Below the pieces are notes generated by a model. It was not told where the DNA came from. It did no database searches and saw only the letters and a program-made list of their open reading frames with translations. Below, in pieces: positions 25,843 to 34,802 of a stretch of DNA of 64,000 bases. The stretch is from an uncultured Pelagibacteraceae bacterium (GTDB lineage Bacteria > Pseudomonadota > Alphaproteobacteria > Pelagibacterales > Pelagibacteraceae): NCBI GenBank assembly GCA_902633585.1, contig CACPGZ010000001.1:62001-126000 (forward strand). Reading direction: 5' to 3'. Every line of letters starts with the position of its first letter. Within the stretch, counting starts at the first letter, position 1. Made by a program: the position numbers and the translations under genes.

Positions 25843-28274
25843 TAAGCTCTCAACAATTTATTTTCAGCATCGTATGGGCCTTCCTCTAAAATGGTAGCCT
25901 CATACAATTTTCCTAATATATCAACTTTAAGTTTTTCTCCGACATTAGCAAGATCAGGTTTTACCATTGCTAATGCTATTGATTTATCTAACCTAAATCC
26001 ATATTCACCACTTGTAGCTCTTCCTACAACTTTATCGTCTTTGTAGATAGGGTTGTTTCCCAAAACATCCGAGTCAGTTGTATTATGAACTTCTAATGTA
26101 ACTAATTTATTATCAAATCCTTTTTCTCTCCATTTATTTAATGCCTGAAGCCCTATAAAATTACCTTTATTAGGATGTATAAATCTATCCAAACCTGATT
26201 CATAAGGAGAATATTCAATAGATAATTCTGTACCCACTAATTTATAGGATTTTTCAAGCCTTAAACTATTCATTGCTCTTATCCCAAAAGGTTTTATTCC
26301 TAAATCTTTTCCTGCCTCCATTAATTTATCAAATATGTGGTTTTGATATTCAATTGGATGATGTAATTCCCATCCTAATTCACCAACAAAGTTTACTCTC
26401 ATAGCGTTAACAGGTGCATACCCAACATTGACGTTTTTTGCAGTTAACCACTTAAAATTTTCACCTGAAAAATCATCTGTAGAAACTTTCTGCATTAATT
26501 CTCTTGCCTTTGGACCTGCTACAACAAGCACGCCTTTACTGTTTGTTAAATCTTCAAATATAACTGAGCCATCGGTAGGCATCCATTTTTGGATCCAATC
26601 GTGGTCTAATCTTAAATTTGCACCTGCTGAGACAAGATAATATCTATTTTCAGCTTCCTTCATGATAGTAAATTCTGAATGAACTCCTCCTTTAGTATTA
26701 AGAGCATGGCACAAATTTATTCTACCAATTTTTTTTGGAAGTTTGTTTGCAACTAAATAATCTAAAAATTCCTCTGCTCTTGGACCTCTTATTCTACACT
26801 TTGCAAAAGCAGTCATATCTAAAAGACCGACATTTTCTTTTACATTTTCGCACTCTTTTTTAATCGCATCGAACCACTTAGATCTTCTAAAAGACCAATC
26901 ATCTTTCTGCTCCATACCATCAGTTGCAAAAAAGTTTGGTCTTTCCCAACCAAACTTTTGTCCAAACACTGCACCTAAATTTTTCATTCTTTCGTAACAT
27001 GGTGAAGTCCTTAAAGGTCTTGCTGCAGGTCTTTCCTCATCTGGATAATGGGTTATAAAGACATGACTGTAAGCCTCTTCATTTTTTGCTTTTAGATAAG
27101 ATTTAGTTGCGTAATTTCCATAACGTCTAGGTTCAACACCAAGCATGTCAATTGTTGGTTCTCCATCTATTATCCACTCTGCTAACTGCCATCCCGCGCC
27201 ACCAGCTGCAGTTATACCAAAGCTATGGCCCTCATTAATCCAAAAATTTTTTAATCCCCAAGCTGGCCCAACTATTGGATTTCCATCAGGGGTATAACAA
27301 ATTGCTCCATTGTAAACTTTTTTTACTCCTACTTCACCAAATGCAGGCACTCTATGTATTGCTCCTTCAATATGAGGTGCGAGTCTATCCAAATCTTCTT
27401 GAAATAATTCATACTCAGAATTTTTAGATGGCCCTTCAAGATAACAAGCGGGTGCACCATCTTCATATGGACCAAGTATTAATCCACCAGCCTCTTCTCT
27501 CATATACCATCTGCTATCACTATCTCTTAAAACACCCATCTCAGGGAGACCTTCTTTTTTTCTTTTTTGTATTTCAGGATGTGGTTCTGTGACAATGTAT
27601 TGATGTTCTACGGGTATAACTGGAATATCTAATCCTACCATTTCACCAGTTTGTCTCGCAAAATTACCCGAACAAGAAATAACATGTTCGCATTCAATTG
27701 AACCTTTATCTGTTTCAACAATCCATCCATCTTTATTTTGTTTCATTGATAAAACAGCAGTGTTTCTATAAATTTCGGCTCCTTTATTTCTTGCTCCTGT
27801 TGCCAAAGCTTGTGTTAAGTCAGCAGGTTGAATGTATCCATCTTCTGGATGTTGAATAGCTCCAACTAAATCATCAGTATGACATAAAGGCCAAATTTCT
27901 TTTACTTGTTGAGGTGTTAAAAATTTTACGTCTACCCCTATCGTTTTTGCCACTCCTGCGTATTGGTGATATTCATCCATTCTATCTTTGGTGCTTGCTA
28001 AACGAATATTTGAAACAACACTAAAACCAACATTTTTTCCAGTCTCTTCCTCTAACTTTTTATAGAGATTTACAGCGTATTTATGAAGCTGACCAACTGA
28101 ATAGCTCATATTAAAAAGTGGCAATAACCCCGCAGCGTGCCAAGTAGAACCTGAGGTAAGTTCTTTTCTCTCAATTAAAACAACATCAGACCATCCTTTT
28201 TTAGCTAGATGATAAAGAGCACTTACTCCAACAACTCCGCCACCTACGACAACTACTTTAGTTTTGGTTTTCAT
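25842..28274 (-). CDS. dimethylglycine/sarcosine dehydrogenase family protein (FAD domain fused to GcvT-like THF domain)
   Basis: 810 residues. The N-terminal half is a DAO-type flavoprotein: [20 protein letters not shown] and then STWHAAGLL, where His46 corresponds to the residue that binds FAD covalently in dimethylglycine and sarcosine dehydrogenases. The C-terminal half (about 430-810) is GcvT-like and would catch the released methyl group as methylene-THF, ending with the glycine-cleavage-T C-domain. Electrons go to ETF, encoded by the next two genes. The likely role is oxidation of dimethylglycine from glycine betaine; sarcosine is possible. Confidence 0.9.
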   Translation of the reverse strand: MKTKTKVVVVGGGVVGVSALYHLAKKGWSDVVLIERKELTSGSTWHAAGLLPLFNMSYSVGQLHKYAVNLYKKLEEETGKNVGFSVVSNIRLASTKDRMDEYHQYAGVAKTIGVDVKFLTPQQVKEIWPLCHTDDLVGAIQHPEDGYIQPADLTQALATGARNKGAEIYRNTAVLSMKQNKDGWIVETDKGSIECEHVISCSGNFARQTGEMVGLDIPVIPVEHQYIVTEPHPEIQKRKKEGLPEMGVLRDSDSRWYMREEAGGLILGPYEDGAPACYLEGPSKNSEYELFQEDLDRLAPHIEGAIHRVPAFGEVGVKKVYNGAICYTPDGNPIVGPAWGLKNFWINEGHSFGITAAGGAGWQLAEWIIDGEPTIDMLGVEPRRYGNYATKSYLKAKNEEAYSHVFITHYPDEERPAARPLRTSPCYERMKNLGAVFGQKFGWERPNFFATDGMEQKDDWSFRRSKWFDAIKKECENVKENVGLLDMTAFAKCRIRGPRAEEFLDYLVANKLPKKIGRINLCHALNTKGGVHSEFTIMKEAENRYYLVSAGANLRLDHDWIQKWMPTDGSVIFEDLTNSKGVLVVAGPKARELMQKVSTDDFSGENFKWLTAKNVNVGYAPVNAMRVNFVGELGWELHHPIEYQNHIFDKLMEAGKDLGIKPFGIRAMNSLRLEKSYKLVGTELSIEYSPYESGLDRFIHPNKGNFIGLQALNKWREKGFDNKLVTLEVHNTTDSDVLGNNPIYKDDKVVGRATSGEYGFRLDKSIALAMVKPDLANVGEKLKVDILGKLYEATILEEGPYDAENKLLRA

Positions 28275-28328
28275 AATTTGATTCCTACTAAATTTTTATT
28301 CATTTCGAAACAAAATTGTATCGATAGT

Positions 28329-28802
28329 TCAAATTGAACTTCCCAGAGATACTGGACTTGATACCATGGTAGTTAGCCAACAGTCCTTCAGAGGTCCGTC
28401 CTCTGTATATTTTTCAACCTGCCAATTAAATTTATGATAGATTTTTTTATTATCTAATATAATAACTTCAAATTGTACCCAATTGTCGCCACCTCTTATT
28501 TCTGTAATAGTATGGCTTATGTGATTTATCATCATTTGATAATTATTACTTTTTATCATTCTTTTAAATTTATCTAAAGGACCTGTTGCTTTTTTATTAT
28601 TTGGATGGGCAAAATTCCATGTCTGCTCTATTCCGCTATCCTCAAATCCATCATTATTATTTTGCAAACCAAGCAATTGTATCTTAACAACCTCAGAAGG
28701 TTTTATATTACTGCTTGGCTTAAGTATTTCAGCTTTAGAAATTGAAATTGATATCAAAAATACAACAAAAAAATTAAATACTATTTGAATCTTTTTTAAC
28801 AT
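28329..28802 (-). CDS. secreted DUF4864-like protein
   Basis: 157 residues with a signal peptide (about 1-24, hydrophobic core FNFFVVFLISISIS). The remainder reads PSEVVKIQLLGLQNNNDG, then a Trp-rich TWNFAHPNNKK stretch and FKRMIKSNNYQMMINH, which resembles the NTF2-like DUF4864 family that I recall from proteobacteria and algae. No catalytic residues are evident. It lies 12 bases after the ferredoxin fusion gene and 54 bases before DMGDH, on the same strand. Function unknown; location suggests the periplasm. Confidence 0.65.
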   Translation of the reverse strand: MLKKIQIVFNFFVVFLISISISKAEILKPSSNIKPSEVVKIQLLGLQNNNDGFEDSGIEQTWNFAHPNNKKATGPLDKFKRMIKSNNYQMMINHISHTITEIRGGDNWVQFEVIILDNKKIYHKFNWQVEKYTEDGPLKDCWLTTMVSSPVSLGSSI

Positions 28803-28813
28803 CTGAATAAAAT

Positions 28814-29641
28814 TTAAATTTTCTGATCAAGACGTGGTTTCCAAAATGGTCGAAAAAGTTCAATCTTTGGACATCTATCCATCACAACTTTAAGTCCGGC
28901 TTCTTCTGCTAAACGGGCAGCCTCATGATTAATCACACCAATTTGTCCCCATAACACCTTGGCACCAATTGAAATTGCTTCCTCTGCCACACCATAAAGG
29001 TCCTCTGGTTTTCTGAAAACTTCAACCATATCAACTGGACGATCAATTGATGCAAGATTTGGATATACTTTTAAATTACGAATTTCATTGATTTCTGGTT
29101 TTGGGTTAACAGGTATCATGTCATATCCAGTTTCATGCAGCACTCTTAAAACACCATAGCTAAATTTCGTTTTATCAGGACTGGCTCCAACCATTGCGAT
29201 AGTCTTAACGGACTTTAAAATATCTCTTAAATATTCGTCGCTATAAGGTTTACTATGATCCATTAATCTATTTTTTTTTACTTCTTTTAGAGTTGCTATA
29301 TCAGCTTTTAGCTCATGTGGTGCAAGTGGGTCAAGGAAAGGATTACGATAAAGTTTATCATGACTTTCAACACCAATTTCAATTTCACAATCGGTTTTTG
29401 GTTTAGCAACACACAATACAACATAACCATCATTAATTTGTCGATTATTTAAAGCAACTTGAGAACGTTGATCTATTTCTCCTTTAATTAGTTTTGCAGC
29501 ACATGTTATGCAACCTCCATATTCACAACCATAAGGAAGATCTAGTCCTTGTGCACGCAATTCTTGAAGCAAAGGTTTTCTGCTAGACACCTTAAAAATT
29601 TTATTTTCGCGATTGATAATAGTAATTTTTTTTACAGCCAT
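28814..29641 (-). CDS. fusion of a 2Fe-2S ferredoxin and a CoA-binding (YccU-like) domain
   Basis: 275 residues in two domains. Residues 1-100 are a plant-type ferredoxin with Cys39, Cys44, Cys47 and Cys77 (CEYGGCITC). Residues 125-260 are a CoA-binding Rossmann domain: SVKTIAMVGASPDKTKFSYG, then VNPKP, VEVFRKPEDL and a terminal VVMDRCPKIE, as in YccU proteins. The start overlaps the methanethiol oxidase gene by 10 bases, coupling the two. I infer electron transfer or CoA-linked regulation in methanethiol metabolism, but no biochemistry is known to me for this fusion. Confidence 0.85.
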   Translation of the reverse strand: MAVKKITIINRENKIFKVSSRKPLLQELRAQGLDLPYGCEYGGCITCAAKLIKGEIDQRSQVALNNRQINDGYVVLCVAKPKTDCEIEIGVESHDKLYRNPFLDPLAPHELKADIATLKEVKKNRLMDHSKPYSDEYLRDILKSVKTIAMVGASPDKTKFSYGVLRVLHETGYDMIPVNPKPEINEIRNLKVYPNLASIDRPVDMVEVFRKPEDLYGVAEEAISIGAKVLWGQIGVINHEAARLAEEAGLKVVMDRCPKIELFRPFWKPRLDQKI

Positions 29642-31005
29642 ATATCACTTGTGCAGTCTCCACCCGGATATCTACTTTCATGACATCTGCTCGGACCATT
29701 AGGTTCTTCACCAAAGTTAACAATAAAATCTTTATTAATTTTCATACCACCATTTTTTACATCACAGTCAATCATGATCATAGCTCCACCTTGCGTTTTT
29801 ATATCAGGGTAAAATTGATTATCCCAAGTTGAAAATAATGAAGTGGTTACATACATCCTTTTGCCATCTAAAGATAGTTGGTACATTTGCGGACCACCTG
29901 CAATCTTAACGCCATTTATAAATGGTGCTTTTCCTAAAAGACCTCCAATCCACACTTGCCCTGTTAACTTAGGTTTATGGGGATCGGTAATATCATACTG
30001 TCTCATATCTCCATGAAGCCAATTGTTTAAGTAAAGATATTTATCATCCATTGAAACAAGGATTGCAGACATAACTCCCGGAATTGGAATAGGCCAATCA
30101 GGGTGAGGTTCATTCTCAATATCTATAATTTTTTCCCATTCCCATTTTCCATCTTTAGATTTCCAAAAATGAATAACATTTGAACTTAGCGCTGCACCAC
30201 AAAATCCATGAGAACTATTAGGATCATGTTTAAATTTTACTTCCAAAGGTATTAAACCATCCTCTCCAAGATACATCGTCTCAACTGGTTTTTTTTTTTT
30301 AAAATCCCAAATATGAAGTCTTCGTCCATATTTTAGGTGCCCTACTTCCTCAAGATCAAAACCTGGCATGAAGGTGTTAGGAGCTGCCCATTCTGAACTA
30401 ACCATAACATTGTGACGTGGCTGGTACCAAAAATCGTAGCTAAAAGGAATATCTCCCATTGAGTTTTCCCACCTTCCTACAATTTCAAAATCTTTATTCA
30501 AATGTAGATACCCTCCTGGGGCTTCGCCTTTGGCGTTGCCAAGAAAAGAAATAATTATTTCAGAGCCTAAACAGTGCACTGTATGAGGACCTGATAAGTT
30601 TGTTTTAGATTTTATTTCTGAACCTTTAATTACTTTATGAATTTTTGGAGCTAATGGATTAGACGCAGTATCAATTACGTGAATATTATTTGACCTGACA
30701 CCAGGTACTAATAAATATTTTCTACTCATCCCAGTGTCACCATGACATGAAGAACATGCGTTCCATCCCATATGATGCAATTCATCTCCAATTCCTGGCA
30801 TCTCTAGACGATGAATAACTTTTGAGTAAGTTGAACTGTTTGGGTCAACGTCAATAGTTGCAAGATAATCAGGTTTTTGAATTCCAGTTCCAGTGTAAAT
30901 TGCTATTGTATATAAAAGTTTTTCATTTGGTGCTTTAATTGCATCGGATGGACTAGCATATCCAGGTCCACAACAATTTTTATCAGTCACTTCAATATCG
31001 CTCAT
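29632..31005 (-). CDS. mtoX: methanethiol oxidase (SBP56/selenium-binding protein family)
   Basis: 457 residues of the SBP56 family: CCGPGYASPSDAIKAP at residues 11-26, then repeated beta-propeller-like blades with WNACSSCHGD near 95, HTVHCLGS, DFWYQPRHNVMVSSEW and YPGGDC at the end. Bacterial members characterised in Hyphomicrobium oxidise methanethiol to formaldehyde, H2S and H2O2. Methanethiol is produced from DMSP in the ocean. No obvious signal peptide is seen, so cytoplasmic location is likely, unlike the periplasmic Hyphomicrobium enzyme. It overlaps the ferredoxin fusion gene and lies 9 bases after the crotonase gene. Confidence 0.85.
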   Translation of the reverse strand: MSDIEVTDKNCCGPGYASPSDAIKAPNEKLLYTIAIYTGTGIQKPDYLATIDVDPNSSTYSKVIHRLEMPGIGDELHHMGWNACSSCHGDTGMSRKYLLVPGVRSNNIHVIDTASNPLAPKIHKVIKGSEIKSKTNLSGPHTVHCLGSEIIISFLGNAKGEAPGGYLHLNKDFEIVGRWENSMGDIPFSYDFWYQPRHNVMVSSEWAAPNTFMPGFDLEEVGHLKYGRRLHIWDFKKKKPVETMYLGEDGLIPLEVKFKHDPNSSHGFCGAALSSNVIHFWKSKDGKWEWEKIIDIENEPHPDWPIPIPGVMSAILVSMDDKYLYLNNWLHGDMRQYDITDPHKPKLTGQVWIGGLLGKAPFINGVKIAGGPQMYQLSLDGKRMYVTTSLFSTWDNQFYPDIKTQGGAMIMIDCDVKNGGMKINKDFIVNFGEEPNGPSRCHESRYPGGDCTSDIWL

Positions 31006-31014
31006 TATATAATT

Positions 31015-31788
31015 TTATTTATTTTTCCAAATCGGTTTTCTTTTTTCAAGAAAAGCTGAAATACCCTCTTTAGCGTCCATGGCCATCATATTTGTCGTCA
31101 TCACTTTACTTGTATAGGAATAAGCTTTTTTTAATGGCATTTCTAATTGTTTATAAAAAGCTTGTTTTCCGATTTTAATTGTAAGATTAGATTTTGTCGA
31201 AATTTTTTTTGCAATTTTTAAAACTTCGCTATTTAATTTTGACTTTGTAAAACAATCATTGATTAAACCAATTTCTTTTGCATAATTTGCTCTAATTGGT
31301 TCACCAGTAAGAAGCATTTTCATCATGTGTTTTTTACTAATCTTCCTACTTACAGCTACCATTGGTGTGCTGCAAAATAATCCTATATTAACTCCAGGTG
31401 TTGCAAAAATAGCATCATTAGTACTATAAGCTAAATCACAACTAGCAACTAATTGACAACCTGCAGCGTATGCTGCTCCATGAACCTTTGCAATAACAGG
31501 TTTTCTACCCTCGACTATTTGAAGCATTAACTTTGAGCATAGATTAAATAATTTATTGTATTTGTCTTTCTTCTTTAAATTTTTTACTTCTTTCAAGTTA
31601 TGGCCTGCACTAAATCCTTTTCCGGCACCCTCAAGAATTATTACTTTAACTTTTTTATCTTTATCTAATTTTTTGAAAGTAATTATTAAATCATTAAGAT
31701 TTTTGCTTGATAACGAGTTATATGTTTTTGGATCATTGATTATAACTATTGCTATATCTTTATTGTATTTAATGTTCCTAATATTCAT
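31015..31788 (-). CDS. ECHDC3-like crotonase family protein lacking both hydratase glutamates
   Basis: 257 residues with the crotonase fold: oxyanion-hole segments GKGFSAGHNLKE (57-68) and HGAAYAAGCQLVASCD (103-118). In enoyl-CoA hydratase two glutamates are catalytic; here the aligned positions are Gln112 and Gly132 (ATPGVNIGLFCSTP). This pattern matches ECHDC3-type proteins, whose reaction is unknown. It is therefore probably not a standard hydratase nor DmdD. It lies 6 bases after the nucleotidyltransferase gene and 9 bases before mtoX, on the same strand. Confidence 0.82.
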   Translation of the reverse strand: MNIRNIKYNKDIAIVIINDPKTYNSLSSKNLNDLIITFKKLDKDKKVKVIILEGAGKGFSAGHNLKEVKNLKKKDKYNKLFNLCSKLMLQIVEGRKPVIAKVHGAAYAAGCQLVASCDLAYSTNDAIFATPGVNIGLFCSTPMVAVSRKISKKHMMKMLLTGEPIRANYAKEIGLINDCFTKSKLNSEVLKIAKKISTKSNLTIKIGKQAFYKQLEMPLKKAYSYTSKVMTTNMMAMDAKEGISAFLEKRKPIWKNK

Positions 31789-31794
31789 TTGAAA

Positions 31795-32169
31795 TTATTT
31801 AAGCTTACCTTCTTCCCTCATTTTTGCTCTTATCTTCGTAGCTGAAATTTTCTGTATCTCTTCAGGTAAAATAATTTCCTCCATTTTGTAGCCAACACCT
31901 CTTCCGTAACAAATATTAGTTACATTAGGAACCAGCATAATTTGAAACCGTCCCTCAAATTCAGGATTTAGTCTATCTTGAATATTTTTTTTTACTGTCT
32001 CGAAATCAAATGGGTTATCGTCTACACCTTGAACATCTCTAATCTGTATACAAACTTGACCAGTTTTTTTAATAATCTCTTTGAATAGACTATAGTGACC
32101 ATCATGAAATGGTTGCCACCTTCCTAACATTTGAGCTGTTGGTTTTTTATTGTCCCATTTGTAAGACAT
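31795..32169 (-). CDS. small nucleotidyltransferase-like protein (HxGH family)
   Basis: 124 residues. LGRWQPFHDGH (15-25) supplies the HxGH motif of the nucleotidylyltransferase superfamily and ISATKIRAKM (108-117) supplies the ISxTxIR signature, so both ends of the active site are present. It probably transfers AMP or CMP to a phosphorylated substrate. Length is short compared with NadD or PPAT. The start overlaps the kinase stop, a one-base overlap, making an obligate pair. Substrate unknown; the neighbouring kinase suggests the two act in sequence. Confidence 0.78.
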   Translation of the reverse strand: MSYKWDNKKPTAQMLGRWQPFHDGHYSLFKEIIKKTGQVCIQIRDVQGVDDNPFDFETVKKNIQDRLNPEFEGRFQIMLVPNVTNICYGRGVGYKMEEIILPEEIQKISATKIRAKMREEGKLK

Positions 32170-32576
32170 TATTTAATTTCCTTAAATATTTTTGGTGCCC
32201 AATTTTTAGCATCTTGAGTGGTAACATGAAAGTTATACTTCTCAGGTTTTACAAACATTTTATTAGTGTCGTCAAATCTGCCTTCTTTTATTGTATCTAC
32301 CCATATAATAAAATCTGCTGGAAATAATGCTCTTGCTGCTGGTGTTGGACAAACAAAATCAGCAACAACGTGGTTACCTTGATTTTTATACTCTTGTGCT
32401 CTAATCCACATTCTTTTGGCTTGTCGAGTTCTCCCTTTAGCCGAGAAGTCCCAATCATTTGCCTCTTTTCTAACCTCATCAGCATTTAGCCATTTTGCTT
32501 TAAGTAAGGGAACTAGCTCTGAGGCCAAAGTTGTTTTACCAGAGCCTGGTAACCCCATGATTAATATAATCTTCAT
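32169..32576 (-). CDS. small P-loop kinase, adenylylsulfate-kinase-like
   Basis: 135 residues. Walker A GLPGSGKTT at 8-16 is followed by LNADEVRKEANDWDFS and RTRQAKRMWIRAQ, in the same order as in APS kinase, but the protein is about 60 residues shorter than usual CysC. It lacks a clear lid region, so the annotation as APS kinase is not safe. It starts the minus-strand run and diverges from the MTHFR-like gene over 106 bases. Together with the nucleotidyltransferase it might build an activated nucleotide-linked compound. Confidence 0.75.
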   Translation of the reverse strand: MKIILIMGLPGSGKTTLASELVPLLKAKWLNADEVRKEANDWDFSAKGRTRQAKRMWIRAQEYKNQGNHVVADFVCPTPAARALFPADFIIWVDTIKEGRFDDTNKMFVKPEKYNFHVTTQDAKNWAPKIFKEIK

Positions 32577-32682
32577 GACCTTAAATAATTAACAACCTGC
32601 TCAGTTTTAAGCAACAAATTTCATAGCGTCATTAAATAAAATTCTTTGACAGCTTTTTCAAAAAAGATAATGATCTAAAAAA

Positions 32683-33411
32683 ATGAATTTTTCTCTCGAA
32701 ATTAGCCCAACTACGGATCTTGATACAGTACCTTCAGTAAATGATATTTATATTACAATGCTTCCAGGAGGAGACTATAAAGATACAGCATACCAAGCAG
32801 TTGAGTTAGTAAAAAAAGGATTTAATCCTGTTCCACATTTTCCAGCTCGATCAATTCATAATGAGAAAGAACTCAAAGATTATATTACTAGATGTAAAGA
32901 TGGAGGAGTAAAACAGGTCTTAATAATTGGTGGAGGTAGAGAGCCTGTCGGCAAATTTGATAGCTCTTTTCAACTTTTAGAGACCGGTTATTTTGATAAT
33001 ATGACGATAGGAATTGCTGGACATCCTGAGGGGAGTCCTGATATATCCGATTTAAGTTTAGAAAAAGCTATGAAAGATAAAAAGCCTTATGCTGATTATA
33101 TAGTAACACAGTGGTTGTTAGATCCTCAGCCAATCATAAACTTTATTTCTAAACAAAGCGTACCAGTGCATGTGGGAATTACTGGACCTCTAAAAATATC
33201 AAGCTTAATTAAGTTTGCAAATATTGTTGGAGCAAAAAATTCCTTAAACTTTCTTAAATCTAATTTTACTAAGGCATTAGATTTATTGAAACCTAAAGAC
33301 CCTAATGATTTAATTGGGAAAGTTAAATCGCATACTGATTTCTTCCACATTTATACATTCGGCGGATTGAAGGAAACAAACAAGTGGTTGAAGGAGAATA
33401 GTTATGTCTAA
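32683..33411 (+). CDS. short methylenetetrahydrofolate reductase-like protein
   Basis: 242 residues, shorter than MetF (near 290). The first strand FSLEISPTTD contains Glu6 at the place of the catalytic acid of MetF, followed by FNPVPHFPARSI and QVLIIGGGREPVGKF, ADYIVTQWLLDP and GITGPLK, all MTHFR-like. It probably interconverts methyl- and methylene-THF, or is a variant acting with the adjacent GcvT-family enzyme, whose start overlaps its end by 8 bases. A role in oxidising methyl groups to feed C1 metabolism is inferred. Confidence 0.8.
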   Translation: MNFSLEISPTTDLDTVPSVNDIYITMLPGGDYKDTAYQAVELVKKGFNPVPHFPARSIHNEKELKDYITRCKDGGVKQVLIIGGGREPVGKFDSSFQLLETGYFDNMTIGIAGHPEGSPDISDLSLEKAMKDKKPYADYIVTQWLLDPQPIINFISKQSVPVHVGITGPLKISSLIKFANIVGAKNSLNFLKSNFTKALDLLKPKDPNDLIGKVKSHTDFFHIYTFGGLKETNKWLKENSYV

Positions 33412-34762
33412 AGAATTTGACTACACTAAATTAAAACATGCTACTTCAGTAGATCAATCAGATCGAAAAGTACCATACAATTTAAGACAAAGTGGGCCTA
33501 CTAAAGTTGAAATGTTAATCTCAACAAGAGTAAGAAAATCACCATATTGGCATCTATCGATGCAAGCAGGTTGTTGGAGAGCAACAGTTTACAATAGAAT
33601 ATATCATCCAAGAGGTTATGTGAAACCTGAAGATGGTGGTGCTATGGTTGAGTATGATGCAATTGTCAACCATGTAACTATGTGGAATGTTGCAGTTGAA
33701 AGACAAATCCAAGTAAAAGGTCCTGATGCAGAAAAATTTGTAGACTATGTGATAACTAGAGATGCAACTAAGATTTCTCCAATGAGAGCAAGATATGTAA
33801 TTTTATGTAATTCTTATGGAGGAGTCTTAAATGATCCAATACTTTTAAGAATTTCAAAAGATGAATTTTGGTTTTCTCTATCAGATTCAGATATAGGAAT
33901 GTATCTTCAAGGAGTTAATTCAGATGGTAGATTTAATTGCACTGTAGATGAGATAGATGCATGCCCTGTTCAAATTCAGGGACCTAAATCGAAAGCACTT
34001 ATGAAAGATTTATTAGGTGATCAGGTTGATTTAGAAAATATGCCGTTCTATGGTTTAGCAGAAGTTAAAGTTGAAGGAAGAAGTTGTGTTATTTCTCAAT
34101 CAGGGTTTTCGGGTGAGGCTGGTTACGAAATATATTTAAGGAATGCAACTTTATATGCTGATGAAATGTGGAATGCTGTTCTTAAAGCTGGTAAAAAACA
34201 CCAACTGATGGTTATTGCTCCAGCTCACCATAGAAGAATTCAAGCTGGGATTCTTTCTTGGGGTCAAGATATGGATCAACAGCACAACCCATTTCAGTGT
34301 AATTTAGGTTATCAAGTTTCTTTATCAGGAAAAGGTGAATGGAAAAAAACTTCTGATTATGTTGGAAAAAAAGCTCTTGAAAAAATGGGTGCTGAAATTA
34401 AAGCTGGAAAAAAACCATATAAGTTACAGTTGGTTGGTCTTGAGTTAGGAGGGAAACCTATAGATGATTATGCTCCAGATTTTTGGTTGATATCCAATAT
34501 AGATGGTGGTGATCCAGTTGGTTTTGTGACATCCCCTTGGTACCACCCAGAAAAAAAAACAAATATAGCTATGGGATATGTACCTTTTGATGGAACCTTA
34601 AATTCCAATGGTTTTCCGAAAGGTAAAATTGGAAAGAAATTTAAAGTTCATTTACCCGACAAATATTCGGATACCCCAGGTACACCTGTTAATGCTGTTA
34701 TAGTTGATATTCCATTTAAGGAATCTTACAATGCTAATACAAGAGAAGTGTCATCTGGTTAA
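33404..34762 (+). CDS. GcvT/DmdA-family tetrahydrofolate methyltransferase, substrate unknown
   Basis: 452 residues. The region 80-420 matches aminomethyltransferase and DmdA: WNVAVERQIQVKGPDAEKFV, RYVILCNSYGGVLNDPILLR, then QSGFSGEAGYEIYLRN, and a C-domain with GYVPFDG. It is longer than DmdA (about 370) because of an N-terminal extension of some 50 residues (STRVRKSPYWHLSMQAG). In the SAR11 clade DmdA demethylates DMSP; this looks like a related but separate subfamily. The substrate might be another methylated compound. It forms a two-gene unit with the MTHFR-like gene. Confidence 0.8.
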   Translation: MSKEFDYTKLKHATSVDQSDRKVPYNLRQSGPTKVEMLISTRVRKSPYWHLSMQAGCWRATVYNRIYHPRGYVKPEDGGAMVEYDAIVNHVTMWNVAVERQIQVKGPDAEKFVDYVITRDATKISPMRARYVILCNSYGGVLNDPILLRISKDEFWFSLSDSDIGMYLQGVNSDGRFNCTVDEIDACPVQIQGPKSKALMKDLLGDQVDLENMPFYGLAEVKVEGRSCVISQSGFSGEAGYEIYLRNATLYADEMWNAVLKAGKKHQLMVIAPAHHRRIQAGILSWGQDMDQQHNPFQCNLGYQVSLSGKGEWKKTSDYVGKKALEKMGAEIKAGKKPYKLQLVGLELGGKPIDDYAPDFWLISNIDGGDPVGFVTSPWYHPEKKTNIAMGYVPFDGTLNSNGFPKGKIGKKFKVHLPDKYSDTPGTPVNAVIVDIPFKESYNANTREVSSG

Positions 34763-34772
34763 TTATTTTCTG

Positions 34773-34790
34773 GGGGAGTTTAATCTCCCC
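34773..34790 (+). terminator. GC-rich hairpin after the GcvT-family gene
   Basis: GGGGAG and CTCCCC (34773-34778, 34785-34790) are perfect six-base partners around a six-base loop, just 10 bases after the stop codon. Only a short TTAAATT follows, so termination may be partial or the stem may protect the 3' end. Confidence 0.55.
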
Positions 34791-34802
34791 TTAAATTCAT
34801 AA

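Noticed and set aside
31015-31788. Annotation as DmdD or a standard enoyl-CoA hydratase
   Set aside because: Both catalytic glutamate positions are replaced (Gln112, Gly132).
33404-34762. Annotation as DmdA, the DMSP demethylase
   Set aside because: The protein is about 80 residues longer than DmdA, with a different N-terminus, and is coupled to an MTHFR-like gene; only family membership is safe.
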